64,000 bases of DNA from Burkholderiales bacterium (GTDB lineage: Bacteria; Pseudomonadota; Gammaproteobacteria; Burkholderiales; SHXO01), in the NCBI GenBank assembly GCA_020854105.1, contig JADZGB010000027.1:1-64000 (forward strand), written 5' to 3'. Positions within the stretch are counted from its first letter, which is position 1; every line of letters starts with the position of its first letter. Under the pieces are notes generated by a model that saw only the letters and a program-made list of their open reading frames with translations, was not told the origin of the DNA and ran no database searches. This document shows positions 41,317 to 49,622 of this stretch, in pieces. The position numbers were made by a program, and so were the translations under genes.

Positions 41317-42903
41317 TCAGGACGGCTGCATCCTGAGCCCGGCCAGGTGCTCGTCCAGTTCGGCGATCTGGCGCTGCATCTCGCGTTCGCCGATCTCGGC
41401 GTGCTGAATGATGTAGTCGGCCGACGATTTGATCGTGTTGCACTTGATGCGGATCGCCTGGAATTTCTCGGACTGCTTCTCGATGGCGCGTACGGCGGAT
41501 TCCATCTCCGCGATCTCGGCCGTGCGTCCCTGCACCTCGACACCGGCGCGCACGCACAGAGCCTTGGCCACCATCAAGCCTGCGCGCGACATCAGATCGC
41601 TCGCCTCGTCCTCGGCGTCCCAGACGACGACGATGTCGTTGCCGTGACGCGAGAACTCGCTGATGCCTGCGGGCGCAGTGAGGCGCGAATGCACGAACAG
41701 GCCGATGTCGGCGCCGCGGTTCTTGCGGGCGGTCTCTGCCTCATCGAGCGTGGTCTTCAGGTTGTAGGAGGCATCCTCCTTGAATTCGATTACCACCCGT
41801 GCGCCGGCGGCGATGCAGTCCGCGCCGAGCGTGACCACGCAATCCCCCGTCTTGCAGCGCGCGATCACGCCGGTGGTGTCCCCGACGTCCGCGGCAACGT
41901 CGCCAGCCTGCTCGCACAGGCGCTGGACCAGGCGGAAGCCTTCTTCCTGGAAGGAGCGTCCGTGCAGGGTCGAGCGCGCTGCCTCCTCCTTGCGCACGCG
42001 CATGTTGGAAAGCGCTTCCTGCGCCTGGGCCTGGAAGGTGTCGTTGCGCTGCTGCTGGGCAGCGAGCACTCCCAGCAGCTCACGCTTGAGGCGCGCCAGC
42101 GCCGAGTTCTCCGCATCCAGCGAGAACTCGCTGCTGATCTGTTTCTGTGCGTGCTCGTTCTGTGCGTGCTCGACGCGGCGCACCAGCCGGCTCAGCGCGG
42201 AATCTTCCTTGTCCAGGGAGAACTCGCCCACCACGGACTCGATCTGGCGGGCCAGATCGCCGGTCAGTTCGCCGTGGCGCGCCTTGAGTTCGCGCACCAG
42301 GCGGGCGAGCGCGCTGTCCGGGTTGTCCAGCGAGAACTCGCGCAGGATCTGCCCGCTCTGGCCGGACAGGGCGGTCTCCAGGCTCTGGCTGAGGCCGGCG
42401 AGAAAGCGGTTCGATTCGTCCGGAGTGAGCAACTGCAGCAGCGGACTGCCCTCGCCAATGTACTCGGCGAGCACACCGGCGATGACGCGCTGGTTGTTCT
42501 CTATCTGGGCGCGCATCACGCGCTCGAGTTCGCCGTCCTGCCGCACCAGGCGCTCCACGCGTTCGGTGAAGCGGCCGTCGCCGGGGTCGAAATAGTCCTT
42601 CAGCGTGCCCTGTAGCAGCGCCTCGGTCTGCGTGCGGTAGTCTGCGAGCGTGCCGGCCAGCAGCGCGATCACGCGCTCGCCTTCGTTGCGGACCGCCTCG
42701 CCGTCGATGCGTCCCTGCGCCTGGCGCATGGCGATGATGCCGATGCGCAGCGCCTGGCGCGCGAAATCGTTGCGCGCGCGTCCCTCGGGCAGGGAGGAGA
42801 GCGCATCGATGCATTCGGGGTCGATCACCTCGAGGTCGAGGCGCAGCGCATCGGAGGCGTCGGCGCGTTGCGCGGGCGGAGCGGCAAGAGCGGTCGGGTG
42901 CAT
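41317..42903 (-). CDS. Coiled-coil protein with three EFSLD repeats and a possible nuclease core
   Basis: A 528-aa conserved hypothetical. Three copies of an 18-residue helical repeat occur at 189-206, 227-244 and 259-276 (pattern EFSLD-x-x-x-SAL-x-RL-x-R). The surrounding helices are rich in Gln, Glu and Arg. From about 330 a globular part contains GD354 and, 19 residues on, E373-F-K375, then KNRGADIGLFV; the spacing resembles a PD-(D/E)XK nuclease core, as in RmuC-like proteins. The last 100 residues return to coiled coil. No signal peptide. No function is known to me; the nuclease idea is inference. Confidence 0.75.
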   Translation of the reverse strand: MHPTALAAPPAQRADASDALRLDLEVIDPECIDALSSLPEGRARNDFARQALRIGIIAMRQAQGRIDGEAVRNEGERVIALLAGTLADYRTQTEALLQGTLKDYFDPGDGRFTERVERLVRQDGELERVMRAQIENNQRVIAGVLAEYIGEGSPLLQLLTPDESNRFLAGLSQSLETALSGQSGQILREFSLDNPDSALARLVRELKARHGELTGDLARQIESVVGEFSLDKEDSALSRLVRRVEHAQNEHAQKQISSEFSLDAENSALARLKRELLGVLAAQQQRNDTFQAQAQEALSNMRVRKEEAARSTLHGRSFQEEGFRLVQRLCEQAGDVAADVGDTTGVIARCKTGDCVVTLGADCIAAGARVVIEFKEDASYNLKTTLDEAETARKNRGADIGLFVHSRLTAPAGISEFSRHGNDIVVVWDAEDEASDLMSRAGLMVAKALCVRAGVEVQGRTAEIAEMESAVRAIEKQSEKFQAIRIKCNTIKSSADYIIQHAEIGEREMQRQIAELDEHLAGLRMQPS

Positions 42904-43000
42904 GGCAGGCGACGCTGCTGTGCGGAGGCAGCGCCAGTATAGGGCCGGGGTGGATCAGGCCGTGAGCCACCGGCTGGAACGGAAAGATGTTTCCCGGATC

Positions 43001-43070
43001 GGTGTTGCTGGGTCAGTATTGTTGGGGCGGTGTTGTCGGGCCGGTGTCGTTGGGCGGGTGTTGGCGGGCT
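43001..43070 (+). repeat. Five degenerate 14-bp tandem units, G/T-rich
   Basis: Five consecutive 14-mers at 43001, 43015, 43029, 43043 and 43057 follow GGTGTTGTTGGGCC with two to five mismatches each. One strand is strongly G-rich with several GGG runs, so a G-quadruplex is conceivable. The array lies between the EFSLD-repeat gene (start 42903, minus) and the Xre antitoxin gene (start 43117, plus). Confidence 0.75.
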
Positions 43071-43082
43071 GGCTTCTCTTCT

Positions 43083-43099
43083 GCTACATTTATCGTAGC
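43083..43099 (+). promoter_or_regulatory. Candidate operator of the Xre-RES module
   Basis: GCTAC (43083-43087) and GTAGC (43095-43099) form an inverted repeat around the AT-rich ATTTATC, 17 bp before the antitoxin ATG. Toxin-antitoxin operons are typically autoregulated by the antitoxin at such sites over the -10 region. No clear Shine-Dalgarno follows. Confidence 0.4.
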
Positions 43100-43116
43100 G
43101 TTCAGCGCAATCTGCC

Positions 43117-43524
43117 ATGGAAGCCATCTCCCCCCAACTGCCGGCCCTGGTCGACCTGAAGACGCGCGAGGCGCGCGAGCGCCTGGCGCGCATGGTCACG
43201 CAACTGTTCGAGCTGTGGCGCCTGTCCGTGGCCGAGCAGGCCGCGCTGCTCGGCCTGTCGGCGGACAACCGCTCGACCCTGGCGCGCTACCGCAAGGGCG
43301 ATCCGCTCGCCGACAGCCGCGATCTGCTGGATCGTGCCGGCCACCTGCTCGGCATCCACAAGTCGCTGCGCATCCTGTTTCCGCACGATCGCGATCTGGC
43401 CTACCGCTGGATGAGCACGCCGAACCGCCGCTTCGGTGCGCGACCGGTGGACGTGGTCGTCCAGCACGGATTCGAAGGCCTGCTGGCCGTGCGCCGCTAT
43501 CTCGACTTCGAGCGCGGCACCTGA
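43117..43524 (+). CDS. Antitoxin of Xre/MbcA/ParS type
   Basis: A 135-aa protein. A helix-turn-helix-like region (about 30-60, LFELWRLSVAEQAALLGLSADNRSTLARYRKG) is followed by the toxin-binding domain (RAGHLLGIHKSLRILFPHDRDLAYRWMSTPNRRFG and the C-terminal GLLAVRRYLDFERGT). The RWMxxPNxxFG segment is diagnostic of the MbcA/ParS domain that caps RES toxins. Its stop overlaps the toxin start (TGATG). Confidence 0.92.
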   Translation: MEAISPQLPALVDLKTREARERLARMVTQLFELWRLSVAEQAALLGLSADNRSTLARYRKGDPLADSRDLLDRAGHLLGIHKSLRILFPHDRDLAYRWMSTPNRRFGARPVDVVVQHGFEGLLAVRRYLDFERGT

Positions 43525-44231
43525 TGCTGCCCGATCTGGTGGACACCAATGTCGCCTGGGCCGATGATCTGGTGCGCAACATCAAGACCATCCGGGCATC
43601 CCAGAACCTGTTCGACGACCTGTCGGCGGATCCGGCCGACTGGGCCGCCGCGATCACGGCAGAAGCCGAGGAGCGCATTCCCACCGCGGCCTCGGTCATC
43701 ACCCGTCCGTTCGACTACGGCACCGTGATCAGCTACTCCTTCGATCCGGCGCACTGGCAGGCCACGCGCTTCGGGGACGGCACCCGTTACGGCGTGTGGT
43801 ACGGCTCGACCGATGTCGTGACCACGGTCTACGAGACGGTGTTCCACTGGCACCGCTTCCTGATGGACAGCTATGCCGGCGAGGACCGCGGCATCGTCGG
43901 CGAGCGGCGCCTGTACGACGTGCGCTGCGAAGCGCTGCTGATCGACCTGCGAGGCAAGGAGCGCCGGCATGCGGATCTCGTGCACCGCACCAGCTACGCG
44001 TTCACGCAGCGCCTGGGCCATTTCCTGCACGGGCAGGGCAGCAACGGGCTGCTGGTGCGTTCGGCGCGCTCGAAGGGCGTGAACGCGGCGATCCTGCGGC
44101 GCGAGCGGCTGTCCAACGTGCGCGAGCGCATGCTGCTCACCTACCGGTGCAATCCGGCGCAAGATCACTGCGCGGTGGAACGCGAGCCGGGCAGGGTCTG
44201 GATGAAGGTGCGTCCCAGCGCGCTGTACTGA
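43524..44231 (+). CDS. RES-domain toxin
   Basis: A 235-aa RES-family protein. The three namesake residues fall in RYGVWYGSTDVV (Arg), VYETVFH (Glu) and VRSARSKGVNAAIL (Ser). Characterised RES toxins degrade cellular NAD+. It is longer than many RES toxins, with an extra N-terminal helical part (1-60). Start at the ATG overlapping the antitoxin stop. It is probably neutralised by the adjacent Xre/MbcA-type protein. Confidence 0.92.
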   Translation: MLPDLVDTNVAWADDLVRNIKTIRASQNLFDDLSADPADWAAAITAEAEERIPTAASVITRPFDYGTVISYSFDPAHWQATRFGDGTRYGVWYGSTDVVTTVYETVFHWHRFLMDSYAGEDRGIVGERRLYDVRCEALLIDLRGKERRHADLVHRTSYAFTQRLGHFLHGQGSNGLLVRSARSKGVNAAILRRERLSNVRERMLLTYRCNPAQDHCAVEREPGRVWMKVRPSALY

Positions 44232-44267
44232 GGGCGCTAGAATCTCGCCCTCGTGCAGGAGAAACCC

Positions 44268-45317
44268 ATGAACGCGCCTCACCCGCCTCCGCGTCTGACC
44301 AGCCTCGCCCATGGCGGCGGCTGCGGCTGCAAGCTTGCCCCCGGCGTGCTGCAGCAGATCATCGCCCGGAGTGCCGGCGGCGTCGTGCCGCCCGGCCTGC
44401 TGGTGGGCATCGAGACCAGCGACGACGCGGCCGTGTACCGCATCAGCGAGACCCAGGCGATCGTTGCCACCACCGATTTCTTCATGCCGGTGGTGGACGA
44501 TCCCTTCGACTTCGGCGCCATCGCCGCGACCAACGCGATCTCGGACGTGTACGCGATGGGCGGCACGCCGCTGTTCGCGCTGGCGCTGGTCGGCATGCCG
44601 GTCGACAAGCTCCCGGTGGAGACCATCCGCCTGATCCTGGAAGGCGGCGAATCGGTGTGCCGGCGCGCCGGCATTCCGGTGGCCGGAGGGCACAGCATCG
44701 ATTCGGTGGAGCCGATCTACGGCCTGGTGGTGATCGGTCTGGTCGACCCGCGCCACCTCAAGCGCAACGCCGACGCACGGGCCGGTGACGCCCTCATCCT
44801 GGGCAAGGCACTGGGGGTCGGCATGTACAGTGCGGCGCTGAAGAAAGACAGACTCGCCGCCGAGCAGTACCGGGTGATGCTCGACAGCACCACGCAGCTC
44901 AACACGCCCGGCGCAGAGCTTGGCCGAATGCCGGGCGTGCACGCGCTGACCGACGTCACCGGCTTCGGCCTGCTGGGACACCTGCTCGAGGTGTGCCGTG
45001 GTTCGGACCTGGGCGCGCGCATAGAATGGGACCGGGTGCCGCTGCTGCCCGGCGTGCTCGATTTCGCCCGGCAGGCAGGGCGCACCGGCGCCTCCGTGCG
45101 CAACTGGGCGAGCTACGGCGCTCAGGTCGACCTGGGTGGGCACGGCGAGGCGCAGCGGGATCTGCTCACCGACCCGCAGACCAGCGGCGGACTGCTGGTG
45201 AGCTGCGCGCCGTCGGCGGTGGACGAGGTGCTCTCGCTGTTCCGCGCGCACGGATTCGCCCGCGCAGCGGTGATCGGCGAGATGCGCGCGGGGGATGCGC
45301 GCGTGCACGTGCGCTGA
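44268..45317 (+). CDS. selD: Selenide, water dikinase
   Basis: A 349-aa SelD making selenophosphate from selenide and ATP. The glycine-rich N-terminus has GGGCGCKLAPGVL with the catalytic Cys and Lys, then TSDDAAVY, TTDFFMPVVDDPFDFG, NAISDVYAMGG and TDVTGFGLLGHLLE. The active position is Cys, so it is not itself a selenoprotein. AGGAG before the ATG at 44268 sets the start. A TAGAAT hexamer lies at 44238-44243. selA/selB or selU are not in the window, so whether the product serves Sec-tRNA or selenouridine cannot be told. Confidence 0.93.
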   Translation: MNAPHPPPRLTSLAHGGGCGCKLAPGVLQQIIARSAGGVVPPGLLVGIETSDDAAVYRISETQAIVATTDFFMPVVDDPFDFGAIAATNAISDVYAMGGTPLFALALVGMPVDKLPVETIRLILEGGESVCRRAGIPVAGGHSIDSVEPIYGLVVIGLVDPRHLKRNADARAGDALILGKALGVGMYSAALKKDRLAAEQYRVMLDSTTQLNTPGAELGRMPGVHALTDVTGFGLLGHLLEVCRGSDLGARIEWDRVPLLPGVLDFARQAGRTGASVRNWASYGAQVDLGGHGEAQRDLLTDPQTSGGLLVSCAPSAVDEVLSLFRAHGFARAAVIGEMRAGDARVHVR

Positions 45318-45344
45318 ACACCCTACAACTGCAAGGATCCGACC

Positions 45345-46712
45345 ATGGCTCGCAAGGTCTTCGACAACATTCTCGGCACCATCGGTGACACGCCGCTGGT
45401 GAAGCTCAACCGGATCGTGCGCGAGATCCCGACGACGGTGTACGCCAAGGTCGAGACGTTCAATCCCGGGCACAGCATCAAGGACCGGATGGCGCTGCGC
45501 ATGATCGAGGAGGCCGAGCGCAGCGGCGCACTCGCGCCAGGCGGCACGATCATCGAGGGCACCAGCGGCAACACCGGCATGGGGCTGGCCATCGCCGCCA
45601 TCGTGAAGGGCTACGGGTGTATCTTCACCACCACCGACAAGCAGTCCAAGGAGAAGGTCGATGCCCTGCGCGCTTTCGGCGCGGAGGTGATCGTGTGCCC
45701 CACGGACGTCGATCCCGAAGATCCGCGCTCGTACTACTCGGTTTCCTCGCGCCTGGTGAAGGAGACACCGAATTCGTGGAAGGCGAATCAGTACGACAAC
45801 CTCAGCAACGCGCAGGCGCACTACGAGACCACGGGCCCCGAGATCTGGGAGCAGACCGAGGGAAGAGTCGATCATCTCGTCGTCGGCGTCGGCACGGGCG
45901 GCACCATCTGCGGCACCGGCCGCTACCTGAAGGAGAAGAAGCCGTCGGTTAAGGTGTGGGGGATCGACACCTACGGCTCGGTGTTCAAGAAGTACAAGGA
46001 GACGGGGATCTTCGACAAGGAGGAGATCTACCCGTACGTGACCGAGGGCATCGGCGAGGATTTCCTGCCGCAGAACGTGGACTTCTCCGTCATCGACCAC
46101 TTCGAGAAGGTGACCGACCGCGACGCCGCCATCTTCACGCGCGAGATCGTCAGGCAGGAGGGCATCTGGGTCGGCAACTCGGCGGGCTCGGCCATCGCCG
46201 GCATGCTGCAACTCAAGGATCGCTTCAAGAAGGGCGAGACGGTGGTGGTGATCTTCCACGACCATGGCACGCGCTACGTCGGCAAGATGTTCAATCCCGA
46301 CTGGATGCGCATGATGGGCTACGACGATCCGCCCGGTCCGACCGCGCGCGACCTGGTGCGCAACAAGGAGGTGGCCGACGTGGTCGGCGTGGAAGTCAGC
46401 GACACCGTCGGCACCGCCGTCCAGGTGATGAGCCGGCACGGCTTTTCGCAGATCGCGGTGACGCAGGACAAGCGCGTGGTGGGGTCGCTCGACGAGACGC
46501 ACGCGTATGCCGCGCTGGTGCGCGATCCGAAGCTGCGCGGGCAGCCGGTGAAGTCCATCATGCAGAAGGCCTTCCGCTTCGTCGACATCGATACGCCGGT
46601 GCAGCTGCTGGCACCGATGATCACGCCGGAGCACCCCGCCGTGCTCGTGCGCGACTTCAAGGCAGGCACGACCTACATCCTCACCGGCTATGACGTGTTG
46701 AAGGCGATCTGA
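45345..46712 (+). CDS. cbs: Cystathionine beta-synthase with C-terminal CBS pair
   Basis: A 455-aa protein. The PLP fold carries the Schiff-base Lys in NPGHSIKDRMAL, the loop EGTSGNTGMGLA and the phosphate loop GVGTGGTICGTG. Two CBS motifs follow from about 335 to 455 (VADVVGVEVSDTVGTAVQVMSRHGFSQIAV and VKSIMQKAFRFVDIDTPVQLL). This is the transsulfuration enzyme condensing serine with homocysteine. It lies 27 bp after selD, probably cotranscribed. The CBS pair usually binds an adenosyl ligand and regulates activity. Confidence 0.92.
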   Translation: MARKVFDNILGTIGDTPLVKLNRIVREIPTTVYAKVETFNPGHSIKDRMALRMIEEAERSGALAPGGTIIEGTSGNTGMGLAIAAIVKGYGCIFTTTDKQSKEKVDALRAFGAEVIVCPTDVDPEDPRSYYSVSSRLVKETPNSWKANQYDNLSNAQAHYETTGPEIWEQTEGRVDHLVVGVGTGGTICGTGRYLKEKKPSVKVWGIDTYGSVFKKYKETGIFDKEEIYPYVTEGIGEDFLPQNVDFSVIDHFEKVTDRDAAIFTREIVRQEGIWVGNSAGSAIAGMLQLKDRFKKGETVVVIFHDHGTRYVGKMFNPDWMRMMGYDDPPGPTARDLVRNKEVADVVGVEVSDTVGTAVQVMSRHGFSQIAVTQDKRVVGSLDETHAYAALVRDPKLRGQPVKSIMQKAFRFVDIDTPVQLLAPMITPEHPAVLVRDFKAGTTYILTGYDVLKAI

Positions 46713-46745
46713 ACGTCTTCATCATGGCCGCAAGAGTTCGGATCG

Positions 46746-46919
46746 CGTCATCCCGGCAGAAGCTCCCCGATCTCGTCATCCCGGCGGAAGCCAGGATGTG
46801 AACGGCTCATTCATTCGCGCTGGGCCTCGGCTCTCGCCGGGGCGACGTAGTGTGCTGGGTCCCGGCTTTCCGCCGGAGCGACGGGGTTATGCTGGGCCCC
46901 GGTTTTCGCCGGGGCGACG
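46746..46919. repeat. Cluster of five REP-type palindromic elements
   Basis: Two copies in one orientation (46746-46770, 46774-46798, CGTCATCCCGGCxGAAGC) and three in the other (46819-46847, 46854-46883, 46891-46919, GCTGGGxCCCGGCTTTCGCCGGGGCGACG) lie between the convergent cbs and GST genes. The inverted copies recur every 35-37 bp. All are relatives of the single element at 21883-21909. Such clusters act as terminators or mRNA 3'-end stabilisers and may be mobilised by RAYT transposases; none is seen here. Confidence 0.85.
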
Positions 46920-46966
46920 GGGTGTGGGGCGGCGGGGTGCGGTCCGCCGGACCGATCTCGGCTGCA

Positions 46967-47629
46967 TCATACCGACGCGTACGGTTCGTCGGCCGGTACG
47001 AACCCGGTTTCCGCCCGCGCCTGCTGGCACCAGCGCTGCACCGCCGGCAGGCGCTGCAACGCCTCGCAGTAGGCCTGCGCGACCGGCGGCAGCGTGACCG
47101 CGTAGGTCATGAAGCGCATGGCCACCGGCGCGAACATCGCGTCGGCGCAGGAGAACCGGCCGAACAGCATGTCGCCCCCCTCCCCGTGGCGGCTGCGGCA
47201 CGTTTCCCACACGGCCGCGACGCGCGCGATGTCCGCGAGCGAACCCGGCGTGCGCCCCTTGTCCGGGTGCGACGCGCGGATGTTCATCGGCATGTTCCGG
47301 CGCAACTCGCCGAAGCCGGCGTGCATCTCCGCGGATACCGCGCGGGCGTGCCGGCGCGTGGCCGCGTCGGCGGGCCAGAGCGACTTTTCGGGGAACAACT
47401 CGGCGGCCGTCTCGCAGATGGCGAGCGAGTCCCACACCGGTTCCTCGTCCACCCACAACACCGGAACCTTGCCGGTCGGCGACCAGCGTGCGATGTCGCG
47501 CACGCTGCCATCGTCTTCGAACGCGAGCTGGATCTCTTCGAATTCGATGCCGGCCTGGGTGAGCAGAACCCAGGGCCGCATCGACCAGGACGAGTAGTTC
47601 TTGTTGGCGATGGCCAGACGAAGCCGCAT
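46967..47629 (-). CDS. Glutathione S-transferase family protein
   Basis: A 220-aa GST. The thioredoxin-like N-terminal domain has NKNYSSWSMRPWVLLTQAGI with the probable catalytic Ser, the cis-Pro loop GKVPVLWVDE and the Glu-Ser-like WDSLAICETAAE. The C-terminal helical domain follows with FSCADAMFAPVAMRF. It lies 25 bp downstream of the TusA-MetE fusion on the same strand, so a glutathione-linked step in that sulfur locus is possible. Confidence 0.9.
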   Translation of the reverse strand: MRLRLAIANKNYSSWSMRPWVLLTQAGIEFEEIQLAFEDDGSVRDIARWSPTGKVPVLWVDEEPVWDSLAICETAAELFPEKSLWPADAATRRHARAVSAEMHAGFGELRRNMPMNIRASHPDKGRTPGSLADIARVAAVWETCRSRHGEGGDMLFGRFSCADAMFAPVAMRFMTYAVTLPPVAQAYCEALQRLPAVQRWCQQARAETGFVPADEPYASV

Positions 47630-47654
47630 GCCGTACCTCCCGAAGTTGGCGTAG

Positions 47655-49166
47655 CTACCTGCGCAAGCGCTCGGCCGCCTGAACCATGGCCGCGAGCTTG
47701 CTTCGTGCGATCTGCGCAGAGGCGACGGGATTGTCCGCGAAGGTGGCGAAACCGCAGTCGGGTACCAGCAGCACGCGTTCCTTGCCGAACAGGGTGATCG
47801 CCTGGCGCGCTCTCGCCTCGATCTCCTCGGCGCTTTCAGTGCGCGCGTGCTTCTGGTTGACCACGCCCACCCCCACGCGCTGTTCTTCGCGCAATCCGCG
47901 CAAGATCCCCAGCTCGCCCGCGCGCGGCGTGCACGATTCCAGGAACAGCGTGCCCACCTGCAGCGTGCGCAGCGTCTCGACCAGCGGCGCGTAGCTCCCG
48001 GACAGGCAGGCGTCCTCGTCGGGCGTCCAGTTGCCGCGGCACATGTGCAGGCCGATGCGCTCTACGGGAAAACCCTGCGTGAGCGCATTGATCAGGTCGC
48101 GCGCGAAGGCCAGCTCGTGCGCGGCATCGCCCTTCTCCGACAGGGCGCCGCACATGAAGCTGCGCTGATTCCTGGCGCCGGTGAATACCACCTCGGACAG
48201 CACCGGCTCGTCGAACTGCACCATCGACACGCCAGCGGCGAGCAGATCGGCGAGTTCCTCGCGCAGCACGCGCACGATATCCTGCGCGATGTGCTCGCGC
48301 GAGCGGTACGCGCTGTCGGAGACGCACTCCATCCACATGGTGCGTGCCAGCAGGTACGGACCCGGCAGGGCGACCTTGACCGGTCGCTGCGTGAGCCCCT
48401 GCAGGAAGCGGGCTTCGTGAACCGCGATCGGCCGCGAGCGCCCGAGCGGCCCGAACACCGCGGGATGGCGCACGCTTGCCGCCGGCACGTCCAGGGCACG
48501 CAATTCCTGTTCGAAGTGCGCCGGATCGTCCACCAGAGGCAGCAGATCGGTCAGCGGGATCAGCTGGCAGTTGTCCAGGCGGGCGGCGACGAAGCTCGCG
48601 TAGCTGTCGCGGCGCTGCTCGCCATCGGTCAGCACGTCCACGCCCGCGCCCAGTTGCGCCTCCACTGCGAGGCGCACCGCGTCGTCCGCGGTGGCCTGGA
48701 AGTCGTCCTCCGACAGGCGACCCTCGAGGTACTCGTGGATGGCCTGGAGCATCCAGCGCGGACGCGGCCAGCTGCCCACGCCCATTACCGACAGGGGCGT
48801 GATGGCGGGAGCGGGTGCCGCCTCGGGAAGGCGGCCGGGAATCGTCACCGGGACCAGCGACCGGGTCGCGACGAACTGCGCCCGGGGGAGCGCCTGCGCC
48901 GCCGCACGTTCGCTCAAGGCGCCCTTGCACACGAGGAAGGAGACGGCCTTGCCCGTAGAAGCCTGCGACACCAGTTCGTTGCCGGTGAGCCGGCACCACG
49001 CCGGCAGATCCTCCCTGACCGAGATCTCGGTTGAGAGAATCTCCAGCAGAGCGCCGCGCGGGAGCGGATCGATGTGCTTGCGGATCAGCAGCAGCAGGCC
49101 GCTGCCGCAGTCGAGGTCGCCTCCGTCGAAGCTGACGGCCGGCGCGTGCGGATGCGGATGGCTCAT
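47655..49166 (-). CDS. TusA-like domain fused to MetE-type methionine synthase
   Basis: A 503-aa fusion. Residues about 12-85 form a TusA-like domain: GGDLDCGSGLLLLIRKHI with Cys20 in place of the CPxP motif, and VREDLPAWCRLTGNELV, shared with the small protein at 49623. After a Pro/Ala linker, residues 125-503 are a cobalamin-independent methionine-synthase C-domain. It has MGVGSWPRP, TDGEQRRDSYASF, QFDEPVLSEVV and a complete zinc set His374-x-Cys376 (GLHMCRGNW), Glu410 (LFLESC) and Cys471 (VPDCGFAT). The MetE N-terminal half is absent. It is preceded by DsrE-like and TusA-like genes, suggesting that methyl or alkyl transfer involves carrier-bound sulfur. The reaction is not known. Confidence 0.85.
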   Translation of the reverse strand: MSHPHPHAPAVSFDGGDLDCGSGLLLLIRKHIDPLPRGALLEILSTEISVREDLPAWCRLTGNELVSQASTGKAVSFLVCKGALSERAAAQALPRAQFVATRSLVPVTIPGRLPEAAPAPAITPLSVMGVGSWPRPRWMLQAIHEYLEGRLSEDDFQATADDAVRLAVEAQLGAGVDVLTDGEQRRDSYASFVAARLDNCQLIPLTDLLPLVDDPAHFEQELRALDVPAASVRHPAVFGPLGRSRPIAVHEARFLQGLTQRPVKVALPGPYLLARTMWMECVSDSAYRSREHIAQDIVRVLREELADLLAAGVSMVQFDEPVLSEVVFTGARNQRSFMCGALSEKGDAAHELAFARDLINALTQGFPVERIGLHMCRGNWTPDEDACLSGSYAPLVETLRTLQVGTLFLESCTPRAGELGILRGLREEQRVGVGVVNQKHARTESAEEIEARARQAITLFGKERVLLVPDCGFATFADNPVASAQIARSKLAAMVQAAERLRR

Positions 49167-49218
49167 GGGGAAGGGCGCGCCGGCGCAGGCGCTCGGCGGC
49201 GCTGGCAGAGGGCGGTTC

Positions 49219-49587
49219 TCAATAGCTGATGCAGGGCGTGCCGTCGGCCAGGAATTCCACCAGCTTCGCACCGCCGACGATGGTCGCGCCGTCCACCAGC
49301 GCGGCCTCGTCGAGCTTGCGCTTCTTGAAGCAGGGCGAGCATACGTACGTCTTTCCACCCGCCTTGACGAAGCTGTCCATCAACTCCTTCAGCGGGGCGA
49401 AGCCTTCCTCGTGGATGGAATCGGCGAAGCCTGTCTGTGACAGGCGCACGCCCTCGATGCTCAGGAAAACCAGCGTGTCCTGAGCCGAGGCGACAGCGGC
49501 GTTGGCCACGACGAAGGCGACGGTGGCCTTGTCGGTGTTGTCCTTCGAGCAGGTGAGATTGACGCAGAATTTGCCGGTTCCGGCCAT
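49219..49587 (-). CDS. DsrE-family protein
   Basis: A 122-aa DsrE-like protein: GKFCVNLTCSKDNTDKATVAFVVANAA, TLVFLSIEGVRLSQTGFAD and the conserved active-site segment KTYVCSPCFKKRKLDEAALVDGATIVGGAKLVEFL, where C-S-P-C is the persulfide site. CGGAGACC before the ATG at 49587 sets the start. It sits between a TusA-like gene and the TusA-MetE fusion, so the three most likely pass sulfur among themselves. Confidence 0.88.
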   Translation of the reverse strand: MAGTGKFCVNLTCSKDNTDKATVAFVVANAAVASAQDTLVFLSIEGVRLSQTGFADSIHEEGFAPLKELMDSFVKAGGKTYVCSPCFKKRKLDEAALVDGATIVGGAKLVEFLADGTPCISY

Positions 49588-49622
49588 ATGGTCTCCGTTG
49601 AGGCTCGAGCGGCGGGCGGCGT

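Noticed and set aside
44268-45317. SelD as a selenoprotein with an in-frame UGA
   Set aside because: The active-site position is Cys and the frame has no internal stop.
43497-46634. A 1045-codon open frame on the minus strand
   Set aside because: It lies antisense to the RES toxin, SelD and CBS genes, all of which have clear motifs; the antisense product has none.
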